A stretch of 10,051 nt of DNA from DATBGO01 sp050011895 (GTDB lineage: Bacteria; Actinomycetota; Actinomycetes; Streptosporangiales; Streptosporangiaceae), in the NCBI GenBank assembly GCA_050011895.1, contig JBEKIF010000126.1, positions 1-10,051 on the forward strand, read 5' to 3'. The notes under the pieces were generated by a model. The model was not told the DNA's origin, searched no databases, and saw only the letters and a list, made by a program, of their open reading frames with translations. How positions within the stretch are numbered: the first letter of the stretch is position 1; each line of letters starts with the position of its first letter. The position numbers and the translations under genes are program-made. This document shows, in pieces, positions 1 through 6,775 of this stretch.

Positions 1-207
1 GCCCGTGGCCCTGCCCGCAGCCCAGGCCGCGGTCGCTTGCGCCTGGTCTTTTCCACTGATGACGCGCATTGTATCTGACTGACCACTCCAAGTAGCCGCT
101 CTCGGCCGGCCGTCATACCAAATCCTGGACAGCACCGAGGCCGACTCGACGATGACCCAGTTCGAGAGGAACTCCGCAGTTCGCAGCCGTCGCGCCGGTC
201 GCCTATC
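1..207 (-). other. Open partial reading frame running off the left edge
   Basis: The minus strand is open without a stop for 69 codons, from just after a TGA at 208-210 to the first base of the window. The translation is protein-like in its first half, for example AEFLSNWVIVESASVLSRIW, with mostly G or C in third positions. It becomes less typical towards the edge, with codons such as AGA, ATA-rich stretches and AAA. No ATG, GTG or TTG with a ribosome binding site opens it; the first in-frame GTG is near position 132. I do not recognise a family. It may be the end of a decayed gene or chance, since stop-free frames are common in high-GC DNA. Confidence 0.2.
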
Positions 208-270
208 TCATCTGCCGCTGGTCGGGCCGATCCACTGGAGCCTCCGGCTGCCAGTGAGGCCCGGCCGGGC

Positions 271-329
271 GACCCTTGCCGGAGGCCGTCGGGATCTGCC
301 CGCTGACCGTCACGGGCGGATTGTCGATG
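271..329 (+). pseudogene. Possible relic of a short-chain dehydrogenase C-terminus
   Basis: The plus strand at 303-329 reads LTVTGGLSM. This resembles the tail of SDR-family oxidoreductases, which often end in a stretch like TGQTLTVSGGLSM. The bases just before it (271-302) can be read as a disrupted D-L-A-G-Y-V-T-G-S-A if small indels are allowed. Nothing recognisable as an SDR nucleotide-binding region lies upstream in this window. The match is short and rests on recall of the family pattern, so it is a weak call. Confidence 0.2.
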
Positions 330-542
330 TCACGCATCGTGACTACCGGCCTGGACTTAGGCGCGCCGGATCCGCCGTTCGGCGCGGCGACCGGAGTGTG
401 ACGGGACCGCCGGTGATGCGCTCATATCTGGGCGTTCTGCGCAGCCTGGCGATCAACTTCGGACGGGTCCGTGACCGCGCCTATCGCTGGTCCTGAGCGG
501 GCACACCGACGAGCTCCAGTGAGCAGGAAAGTGCCTGGCGGA

Positions 543-660
543 ATGGGGCTGGCCATTGCGCTGCTCAATGCGACCGGGATTCCATGGCAGGTCGAAGTGG
601 AAGAGGCGAGCGGCCTACGCGGAACTTCCGGTGGTGCTCGGACTCGAAGTCCGTGTCGAG
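543..660 (-). pseudogene. Decayed SNF2/DEAD-type helicase fragment (motifs V-VI region)
   Basis: The minus strand from 605 down to about 552 reads LFHFDLPWNPGRIEQRNG. This is very close to the hallmark of superfamily 2 helicase C-terminal domains, in which a YDLPWNPMRIEQRIGR-like segment comes just before motif VI. Three residues upstream in the same frame is a TAG stop (615-617). One base out of frame, 660 down to 616 reads LDTDFESEHHRKFRV, which can be aligned with motif V (TDxxSEGxNxQ) of the same domain. The expected continuation (GRIDRxGQ) is lost after RNG. A frameshift, a stop and the missing flanks show a dead fragment. Such helicases occur in phage-defence and restriction loci, but no intact partner is present here. 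Confidence 0.55.
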
Positions 661-689
661 CATCTCCCGCAGTAGCGGACGGGGCTGTT

Positions 690-788
690 TCAGAAGGTTC
701 GGACGTGCCCATCGGCCATCTGCCACAGATGGGCTGCGAACTGTTCAAAGCCGGTGGGCCTGTCAGCGAAGTGGGGCGCCGAGATCTT
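690..788 (-). pseudogene. Protein-like relic of unknown family, possibly nuclease-related
   Basis: The minus strand from 788 down to a TGA at 690-692 encodes a 32-residue stretch that includes FADRPTGFEQFAAHLWQMAD. Its amino-acid mix and GC-rich third positions look like true coding sequence, unlike the surrounding frames. There is no start codon with a ribosome binding site, and the frame upstream does not look coding. The PTGFEQFAAHLW pattern recalls the first helix of some Mrr-like restriction endonuclease proteins, but this is recollection and not a firm assignment. It lies just upstream, on the same strand, of the helicase relic, so the two could derive from one lost locus. Confidence 0.25.
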
Positions 789-1109
789 GGCTGATCGCGC
801 CCGGTGATCCACCGCCGCCACGGTAGTGGGCAGTCGGCGGCCAGGGGATCACCGGCGAGCACGCCGGTAAGCCGCCCGCGAGACGCTGTGGCGATGCGGC
901 GTGCGTCGGCGTCACCATGCGCCAGGCCGAAAGCCTGCCGCAAGAAGATGCCCCCCCGAGGGGAGTCGTGCAGTTCCCTGCCGGGGTGCCGGCGAGCTGG
1001 GCGCCTGGCACCGAACCCGCCGGCGCGGGCACCCCCGGACCGCGGACGACACTGCTGAAGGACAGGACGCACGGCCATCGCCGCAGCGCACCCGGCTGGC
1101 CGCGCGGAG
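789..1109. other. Stretch without a supported gene
   Basis: Long open frames exist on both strands here, but none has a plausible ribosome binding site, family signature or protein-like composition. They are rich in Arg, Pro, Ala and Gly in the way out-of-frame high-GC DNA is. A perfect 7-bp hairpin (ACCGGCG, loop AGCA, CGCCGGT) lies at 851-868. It has no evident partner gene and may be fortuitous. Confidence 0.5.
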
Positions 1110-1139
1110 ACGGCCGGGCCCTGGGGAGGGCCCGGCCGT
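1110..1139 (-). terminator. Perfect 13-bp stem-loop terminator after the DUF4386 gene
   Basis: ACGGCCGGGCCCT at 1110-1122 and its exact reverse complement at 1127-1139 flank a four-base loop (CCCC when read on the minus strand). The stem begins 16 bases beyond the TGA of the DUF4386 gene, where an operon terminator would lie. No T-tract follows on the minus strand. This is usual for actinobacterial stem-only terminators. The symmetrical stem could act in both directions. Confidence 0.8.
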
Positions 1140-1155
1140 GTCGTCGTGCCGGGAG

Positions 1156-1935
1156 TCAGACCGCGGCGTCCTGGTAGGCGGGCGGCGTGCTGGCGGCGTC
1201 CATTGCAGCGGTGATCGGCGAGGGCTTGAAGCCCTTCACGACCAGCCAGATGCCTAGCGACAGCTCCCAGGCAGCCACCGGGAGTGCAGCGAGCGTGGCC
1301 GCGGAGGGGGGCGGCACGCTGCCGCTGAGCAGCGTTGCGATGACGGCGATGAGGAGTATTGGGCCTCCGATGAGTCCGATCACGGGAATGATGCGGGGCA
1401 CGAGCCGGGACCGGTACAGCAGGGTGCCCAGCAGCAGGGCGTTGATGCCCGGCATCAGGCTCTGCCCGAGCAGGAACGCCCAGTTGTAGATCGCCACGTG
1501 CGACGCGCCGGTGGTGACGAGCGCGGCCGCGTTTGCCCCGGCCGCTGCGCCCAGGTCCTGCCGCAGGGTCACCAGCGAAAGGAGGCTGACGACGCCGGTG
1601 AAGATCATGCCGGCTTCCAGGACGCGAGCGGCGACGAAGCCCAGCGCGAAGCCCTCGTTCTGCCGCCTGACCACCGGGTACAGCGTGACGGCGGTACCGA
1701 TGCAGGCGAGCGCGACGATCACCTCGAGGAAGCCGCCCGCGAGCACGGCCGTGTGGCCGCCGGAGCCGAGGATCCAGTCCCGGTGGTTCTTCACGGGGCC
1801 GTAGAGGGCGAGCGTGGGGATCGAGATGAAGGTGATCAGGTAGAAGATGCCCGCGACGAGGGCGGTCTTCCTCGTCGAGCTCATCGGGATTCCTCTCGCT
1901 GCTTTCGTTGCCGGGGTTCGGGCGGTGGTCGCCAT
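1156..1935 (-). CDS. DUF4386 family integral membrane protein
   Basis: This encodes a 259-residue hydrophobic protein that I recognise as DUF4386 from its opening (SSTRKTALVAGIFYLITF), the following GPVKN segment and the overall pattern of membrane segments. About six helices are visible, near residues 24-46, 63-88, 96-122, 144-170, 176-204 and 208-232. A charged R-R-Q-N-E loop follows helix 2, and the C-terminal tail is polar. The biochemical role of the family is unknown; in actinomycetes it is often seen next to regulators. The ATG at 1935 has AGGAG five bases upstream. A second ATG at 1884, preceded by AGAGGAAT, would give 242 residues and fits the family's usual N-terminus, so either start may be used. 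The gene lies 29 bp after the 89-aa gene on the same strand, implying co-transcription, and ends just before a strong stem-loop. Confidence 0.9.
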   Translation of the reverse strand: MATTARTPATKAARGIPMSSTRKTALVAGIFYLITFISIPTLALYGPVKNHRDWILGSGGHTAVLAGGFLEVIVALACIGTAVTLYPVVRRQNEGFALGFVAARVLEAGMIFTGVVSLLSLVTLRQDLGAAAGANAAALVTTGASHVAIYNWAFLLGQSLMPGINALLLGTLLYRSRLVPRIIPVIGLIGGPILLIAVIATLLSGSVPPPSAATLAALPVAAWELSLGIWLVVKGFKPSPITAAMDAASTPPAYQDAAV

Positions 1936-1964
1936 GTCGGTCTCCTGTTCGTGAAACTGCTGAG

Positions 1965-2234
1965 TTATCGGGCCTCGGCGGCGGGCGGCCGGGGATGGTG
2001 CGGGTCGACGTGATTGACCGAGATCAGGGGCAGGCCCAGGTCGCGTGTTTTCTGCAGCAGGCCGTAGAGCGCGGCCTGGTCGGCTACCGGGCCATGGATG
2101 ATGGTGGTGCCGTCGCCGTCGTGGGCAATGGCCAGCCCGTCGAACCAGGCGGCCCACCGACTATGGAGGTGCCCCTTGAGGCGGATCTCGTACTGTCCGG
2201 GGCCGTGATAGCGGCCGGTCGATATCTCGCTCAT
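1965..2234 (-). CDS. Small conserved-looking protein of unknown function (89 aa)
   Basis: The ATG at 2234 is preceded by AGAGGAG four bases upstream, an excellent ribosome binding site. The 89-residue product begins MSEISTGRYHGPGQYEIRLK and is soluble, with no signal peptide or membrane segment. It contains an alternating strand-helix pattern: YEIRLKGHL, WAAWFDGLAIAH, GTTIIHGPVADQAALYGLLQK, then RDLGLPLISVN. The GPVADQAALYGLLQKxRDLGLPLISV part suggests a small alpha/beta fold of the kind seen in ligand-binding or regulatory proteins. I recall similar short proteins encoded beside DUF4386 or LuxR genes in actinomycetes, without a named function. It is the first gene of a pair with DUF4386 (29-bp gap) and lies downstream of the LAL regulator and a repeat cluster that may control it. 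His- and Pro-rich residues mark the C-terminus. Confidence 0.85.
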   Translation of the reverse strand: MSEISTGRYHGPGQYEIRLKGHLHSRWAAWFDGLAIAHDGDGTTIIHGPVADQAALYGLLQKTRDLGLPLISVNHVDPHHPRPPAAEAR

Positions 2235-2517
2235 GGTGCTCCTCTTGCTTTTGCCCGGCTGGCTGGATCTGCGCCGGCTTTGCGAGCGTTCCTGGGTCTG
2301 ATCGGAAGCTATGAGCGGATGTGGTGAGCAGGCATCACCACACCTGGTGATTGATGTGGTGATTCAGGCGACGGGGGCGGTCGCTGGAGGGCAGCCCGCG
2401 CCAGGTCTCCGGCCACCCGCTCACGGCTGTGGGGACATCCGGCTCATCGGAGGGCTGGGCCACCCGCCTTGGGGGTAACCGGCGGACGCCCTGCGCCTGG
2501 GATCCGTGAAGGACGGG
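2235..2517. other. Intergenic region between LAL regulator and the 89-aa gene
   Basis: These 283 bp carry no gene. The half nearest the 89-aa gene must hold its ribosome binding site (2239-2245) and, if the pair has its own promoter, that too. The only striking elements are the TGTGGTGAT-type repeats at 2320-2363. I could not pick a convincing -35/-10 pair by eye. No strong terminator stem was seen directly after the regulator stop at 2518, so read-through from the regulator is possible. Confidence 0.5.
2320..2363. promoter_or_regulatory. Cluster of TGTGGTGAT-type repeats, candidate operator
   Basis: Four related 8-9 bp units lie within 44 bp: TGTGGTGA at 2320-2327, its inverse ATCACCACA at 2334-2342, CCTGGTGAT at 2343-2351 and TGTGGTGAT at 2355-2363. 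The second and third abut to form an inverted repeat (ATCACCA, 4-bp spacer, TGGTGAT). The second and fourth form a perfect 9-bp inverted pair. Direct copies start 23 and 12 bp apart, near one and two helical turns. The cluster sits about 90-130 bp upstream of the 89-aa start codon, where an activator or repressor would bind. The LAL regulator encoded next to it is the obvious candidate, but that link is inference. Confidence 0.55.
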
Positions 2518-5267
2518 TTAGGGCTGGCGGCTGCGGGTTCGCGGCAACAGGTCGAGTTCCGCGGCCCGGCGGACCGCTGCCCTGCGGCTGGTCACCGCGA
2601 GCTTGGCGTAGATGTTCTTGGTGTGAGTCCGCATGGTGTTCAGGGACACCATGAGCTCGCGGGCGATGGCCGGGCCGTCGAGCTCGGTTCCGAGCAGCCG
2701 CAGCACGTCGAGCTCGCGTTCGCTCAGTGGCTCGATCAACGCCTGTTCCCCTGGGGCTGCCGTGCTCGGTCTTGCTCACGGCGGCCAGGAGCCGGCGGAC
2801 ATAGTTCTGCCTGATCCCCTGTTTCGCGGCCGCTCTCAGCAGTGAGACCATCGGCGGGCCCTCATCCGCGAAGATCCGGACGTATCCCTCTGGCTCGGCC
2901 AGGGTCACCGCGCGTTCCAGGGAGGCAACCGCAGCCGGGATGTCCCCCAGCGTCTGGTGCGCGAGCGCCCGCAGCACCTGGATCTCGATGACGCGTCCCG
3001 TCCTCCCGCCCTCCTCCGCCGCCAGCAGGAGGCGCTCCAGGAGCCGGGCCGCCTCGTGCACGGAGCGCTCTGCACGCTCGCCCTGGTACCGCGCCAAGAA
3101 CACCCTGGCCAGGGTGACGTGCTCGAACTCGCGCAGGTAACTCAGGTCGTCATCAGCGGACAGGCCCTGCTCATTCGCCCAGCCGAGGGCTTCACCGAGC
3201 CTGCCCTGCGCGATCCAGGCCCGTGCCTTCAATGCGGGGACCGGCCGCACATTCGGGAAGAAGTCTCCCGCGTACAGGCGCTCCGCCTCGTCGAGCAGAT
3301 CGAGCGCGCCGTCCAGATCGCCTTCAGCCTCCCGAACCCGGGCCATCGCGACCCGCCAGCGATACCGGTTCTGCGGCAACCCGGTGTGCTCACCCAGCCC
3401 CTGGCTCGTCAGCAGGTGCTGGGTGGCGGCATGCAAGTCGTCGCGCTCGTAGTGGAGCTCGCTCATGCCCACGTACATGTCCGCGGCTCCCCGCAAGATG
3501 GGCGAGCGCCCCGCGGCGAGCTCCAGTCCGGCTTCGTAGGCGGCCATGGCCTCGCGGAGATGGCCCTGCGTCACCCGGATGTCGGCCAGCGCGATGGTGC
3601 ACCCGAGGGCGTCTGCCAGGTGCCCGGCCTTGCGTACGCGGGCCGCGCATTCGGCGTACATCCGGTGCCCTGCCTCGAGATCGCCACTCGTCCAGTAGGC
3701 GAGCCCAAGGAAGCCCGCTGCTGATCCGCGCAGGAGATCGTCGTCATCGGCCGCCACATCCAGCACCCGTCTGGCGTGCTTCATCGTCTCTGCCACATCG
3801 CCCAGCGCCTGGGCGCGCGCGGCGCGCAGCACCGCGATGGCCCCTGGCAGACGGCGAAACTCGTCCTCGTCGACGATTTCGGTTGATGGCGCCTCCCGTG
3901 GCCCCCGCGCCGTGGGCGTCGCGCCCAGCCACCGCTCGGCATCATTTAGCCGGGTCTGCACACCGTCGAGCTCGCCGCTGACCAGCAGCGCCCACGCGTA
4001 CGCGACGCTGAGCACGGGCCGGGCGCGGATCAGTTCGCCGGGCAGCACCTCGAGCCAGCCGCGCACCGCGGCCTCCTGCCTGCCCCTGCGCATTGCCGGG
4101 ATCGCCAGCTCGACCAGGTCCGCCGCCCGCCCGAAATCGCCAGCGGCCAGCGCGTGGCTGATGGCCTCGGACTGTTCGCCGTTCTGCTCGTACCACGCGC
4201 TCGCCCGCCGGTGCAGGCCCGGCACCTGGCCGGGCTGCTCGTCGAGCAGGCGCGCCTGCAGCACGTCAGCAAACAGATGGTGGTAGCGATACCACCGGCG
4301 GCGGTCATCGAGCGGGACCAGGAACAGGTTTCCTCGGTCCAGCGCCTCCAGCATGGCCTTGCCGCCACCCTGCCCGGTGACCGCATCGCACAGCGGGCCG
4401 CTCAGCCGGCCCAGGATCGAGGTCTGCAGCAGGAAGGCCTGGACACGGTCGGACTGACGCTGCAGCACCTGCTCGGCCAGGTAGTCGACGACATAGCGAT
4501 CATCACCCGCGAAGCCGGCAATGAAGCCGGCCACGTCTTCTCGCCCCTGCATCGACAGCGCCGCCAGCTGCAGCGCGGCGATCCAGCCCTCGGTGCGTGC
4601 CTCCAGCGCGGCCACGTCGCGTGCCGTCAGCTGCAGGCCCATCATCCCGTTGAAGTACGCCGCCGCCTCATCAGGGGTGAAGCGCAGCTCGGCCGCGCGG
4701 ATCTCGGCCAGCTCGCCGCGCGCTCGCAACCCCGGCCAGCGGCAACGCGGGATCAGCCCGGCCGGCGATCACCACGTGGAGCTGCGAAGGCAGATGGTCG
4801 AGCAGGAACGCCATCCCGTCCTGCACCTCGCGCGCGTCGATGACGTGGTAGTCATCGAGCACCAGCACGATATCGGCCGCGATGGCGCCCAGATCGTTGA
4901 GCAGAACGGTCAGCACCGTTTCGATCGGAGGCGGCTGGGGTGCCTGCAGCAGGGCCAGCGCACTCTCGCCTACCCCGGATGCCACCGTCCGCAGCGCGGC
5001 GATCACATAGGTCCAGAAGGACACGGGATCGTTGTCGCCCCGATCGAGCGACAGCCACGCGGCCAGCCGCTCATTGCCCGGCGCGGCCGGTCCCGCCGCC
5101 AGCCACTCAGTGAGCAGCGTCGTCTTGCCGAAACCAGCGGGCGCGGAGACGAGCATCAACATCGACGCGGTCCCGCGGTCCAGCCGCTCGCTCAGACGCG
5201 GACGCGGCACCAGACCGTGCCGAGACCTCGGGACATAGAACTTCGTCTCGAGCAGGGCGCCTGGCAC
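2518..5267 (-). pseudogene. LAL-type LuxR/MalT-like transcriptional regulator, two frameshifts
   Basis: This is a large ATP-binding regulator of the LuxR family. The first segment (5267 to about 4734) starts LETKFYVPRSRHGLVPRPRL. It has a Walker A motif SAPAGFGKTT (residues 41-50) and a Walker B-like segment DIVLVLDDY (132-140). The middle segment (about 4729 to 2757) is a long helical, TPR-like region. The last segment (about 2747 to 2518) holds the LuxR helix-turn-helix: LSERELDVLRLL, then SLNTMRTHTKNIYAKL. Joining them needs removal of one base at the GGGG run 4730-4733 and one at the coding-strand CCCC run 2753-2756. The repaired gene is 915 residues, the normal family size. The start is a GTG with AGGGAG seven bases upstream (5275-5280). 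Such proteins use ATP binding and a sensor region to control promoters. With about 660 codons still open between the shifts, either sequencing error or very recent inactivation is likely. Confidence 0.88.
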
Positions 5268-5274
5268 AGACCAT

Positions 5275-5280
5275 CTCCCT
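5275..5280 (-). promoter_or_regulatory. Ribosome binding site of the LAL regulator
   Basis: AGGGAG on the minus strand lies seven bases before the GTG at 5265-5267. It supports GTG as the start, because the ATG overlapping the site (5272-5274) is in another frame and does not lead into the conserved LETKFYVP sequence. Confidence 0.6.
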
Positions 5281-5319
5281 ATACGGACGCATCAGCCAGG
5301 AACTCCTGGCATCTTGGAC

Positions 5320-5484
5320 CTACCACTCCTCGCCAGCCAACGACCGATAAGTCCCGTCATGAACGAGGTTACGGTCAGTGTTGCACTCGTGGTGCCACCC
5401 ATCCGGGGCGGCCAGCAACGCGTCAAGGGACTCGAACCGGTCATGCGGCTCCAGCAGCTCAACCTGCAGGGAAAATGAGTAGCG
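5320..5484 (-). pseudogene. Start-less 54-codon frame, remnant of a small unknown protein
   Basis: From just after a TGA at 5485-5487, the minus strand reads 54 codons to a TAG at 5320-5322. The product contains LQVELLEPHDRFESLDALLA, then APDGWHHECNTDRNLVHDGT. Third positions are mostly G or C, and the acidic/aromatic composition looks genuinely coding, unlike the overlapping longer frame (5292-5564). No ATG, GTG or TTG lies near its beginning. A single-base indel around 5475-5487 would join it to an upstream frame beginning at an ATG (5562-5564), so I read it as a frameshifted or truncated small gene. It ends 53 bp before the regulator start, on the same strand. I do not recognise the family. 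Confidence 0.35.
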
Positions 5485-5487
5485 TCA

Positions 5488-5966
5488 GCCGCACGGCGAG
5501 GTGCCATCGGGGGCTGATCCTTCCGTTCGGGCCACCCAGGCGAATCTTTCTGCGCTGACTTCATGAGTCACCGTCTCCGGACACCACACGAGGATGCGGG
5601 TGACACCGCCGTACTCGCTGGCGCACAGAGGCCTGTCTTACAGCGAGCAGCGGCGTGCGCCGATCGTGGTTCGGACTATGACGGTAAGCACGACCGGATC
5701 GACCCCAAAAGGCGAAGGAGTTACAGCGCAGGAGAGACGGCGCCAGAACAGGATGATCTGAGCGTGCATACGTCGTCGCAGGCATCTGGACGGACAAGCA
5801 AATATTCGGCAGGGAGGACTCAGCGTTTCGACGGCCTGCGGTTTCGTAACGTTGCGTGCTCGTGAGCTGTGCGCTGGCTTGCGATGGAAGATTCGGCCAC
5901 GGTGTGCTGCCGGTTGGGCCGGGCTACCGCTGAGCGAGAGTAACCGGAGGACCGCGGCTTCCGCCG
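5488..5966. other. Stretch without a supported gene
   Basis: Open frames occur on both strands (for example 5563-5865 plus and 5561-5797 minus), but none shows a ribosome binding site with a recognisable product. The sequence is less GC-rich than its surroundings in parts, such as CAAATATTCGGC near 5799-5810 and CCCCAAAAGG near 5703-5712. That fits non-coding or foreign decayed DNA. The end of the adjacent IS110 relic must lie somewhere in here. Confidence 0.45.
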
Positions 5967-6210
5967 CTGGCGGTACAGCGTGGATGATCTTGGTTGCCCG
6001 GCCTTCGCTGTGCCGGTGGCGGATCTGGGTGATCGCGGCCATGTGGGGAGCGTCGTTTGCGGTGCCCCGTGCTCGCGCGGCGCGTGCCGGAGGTCTTGCA
6101 GTCGCCGGGGGAGACCCTCGACCGGTGGGTGCCGCCAAAGGCAGCGAAGCGGTCTCAGGTGACGGATCGGGGTACGCCCACGACATCACCGATCACGGTG
6201 GCGGCGGTGT
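5967..6210 (-). pseudogene. Decayed IS110-family transposase, C-terminal fragment
   Basis: Read on the minus strand, three pieces in order match the C-terminal half of IS110-family transposases of the IS116/IS902 type. They are AATVIGDVVGV (about 6205-6173), DRFAAFGGT (6154-6128) and, after a frameshift, HMAAITQIRHRHSEGRA (6045-5995). The last matches the family's usual NHALHMAAITQIRH-EGRAYYDRK segment. A TGA (6155-6157) interrupts the first two pieces. A deletion after GRA removes the YYDRK-EGKT part, and the bases ending near 5967 resemble the terminal SDALYRQL. No N-terminal DEDD half is present. It belongs to a different IS110 subgroup from the intact gene at 6776-7816, so it is an independent, older insertion. 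Confidence 0.65.
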
Positions 6211-6324
6211 TCTTACCTCTGGAGCATCGCTCGGCGTTCCCGGCGTGTGCCGTGCAGCGGGCCTTACCTGCATCGAGCTGTTACGGCAAGTGGTTCGGTT
6301 TGGTGTTGTGTGACCGGTTCGGTG

Positions 6325-6363
6325 CCGGGACCGGGGCATGCCTGAGTGTGCTCCCGGTCCCGG
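6325..6363. repeat. Perfect 11-bp inverted repeat, 17-base loop
   Basis: CCGGGACCGGG at 6325-6335 is the exact reverse complement of CCCGGTCCCGG at 6353-6363. The stem is entirely strong pairs apart from one A-T, so it should form a very stable hairpin in RNA. No gene clearly ends beside it; it lies about 110 bp upstream (minus strand) of the IS110 relic. Confidence 0.6.
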
Positions 6364-6545
6364 ATAGCTGCCGGGTTCAGCCCGGGAGCGGATCATGTGG
6401 GCGGCCGGGGCGGGAGCCGGGGGTGTGATGGAGGCTGGTCAGGGGTTCTGGGAGATAGGGTGCGGCCTTCCTGTTGCAGGGCGGGGGTGACCGGCCGTGA
6501 CGGCGGGGGGTGCGGCGAAGGGGCAGCCAGGCTTACCTGGGTCCG

Positions 6546-6561
6546 CGGGCTCAGGAGCCCG
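6546..6561. repeat. Perfect 7-bp stem, 2-base centre
   Basis: CGGGCTC, AG, GAGCCCG form a symmetrical inverted repeat. As a single-strand hairpin it would have to open one or two pairs to make a loop. It is one of several GC-rich dyads in this stretch. Confidence 0.5.
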
Positions 6562-6584
6562 GCGACATGATGATGGATTGGGTG

Positions 6585-6604
6585 TCCCCCCGCCGGCGGG
6601 GGGA
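6585..6604. repeat. 18-20 bp perfect palindrome CCCCCCGCC/GGCGGGGGG
   Basis: Positions 6586-6603 read CCCCCCGCCGGCGGGGGG, a perfect palindrome extended by T6585-A6604. Such a run is very stable as a hairpin or cruciform and may terminate transcription in either direction. It lies 172 bp beyond the IS110 transposase stop. Confidence 0.6.
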
Positions 6605-6775
6605 TGCGGCCGCTCAGTCTTTGGAGGCCGTCCGCGTGCCCTGCGCTGCGGGGCGGTGGCGGCTGACAGCCCGCTGGCGGGAGCTGGCCGCGGTTGTGCC
6701 CCCATCGGGTGAGTGCGGCGCCGCTTGCCGGACCCGGGCCGGGTCGTCACGGGCATGGTCACTGTGGCGCCGGGT

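Larger units (their letters stand above)
6211..6775. other. GC-rich, hairpin-dense region without a supported gene
   Basis: No frame here has a recognisable product. Long open frames (for example 6057-6428 plus and 6439-6762 minus) have the Gly/Arg/Pro-rich composition of chance frames. The region is notable for perfect inverted repeats at 6325-6363, 6546-6561 and 6585-6604, and for the palindrome GCGGCGCCGC near 6715-6724. The end of the IS110 element downstream of its transposase (stop at 6776) should fall in the last part of this stretch, but no border could be fixed. Confidence 0.5.

Noticed and set aside
422..1078. Long minus-strand open frame (218 codons)
   Set aside because: Arg/Pro/Ser-rich with no family signature or ribosome binding site; the protein-like fragments in this region lie in the other two minus-strand frames.
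1936..2157. Upstream extension of the DUF4386 frame to 2157
   Set aside because: The added 74 residues (His/Arg/Pro-rich) overlap the well-supported 89-aa gene; good ribosome binding sites lie at the internal starts 1935 and 1884.
2444..2517. C-terminal tail of the middle LAL frame running past 2518
   Set aside because: After about 2748 this frame loses family likeness, while the adjacent frame encodes the conserved LuxR helix-turn-helix; the tail is a frameshift product.
2957..3724. Plus-strand open frames opposite the LAL gene
   Set aside because: They mirror the high-GC coding strand and show no domain, start signal or independent codon bias.
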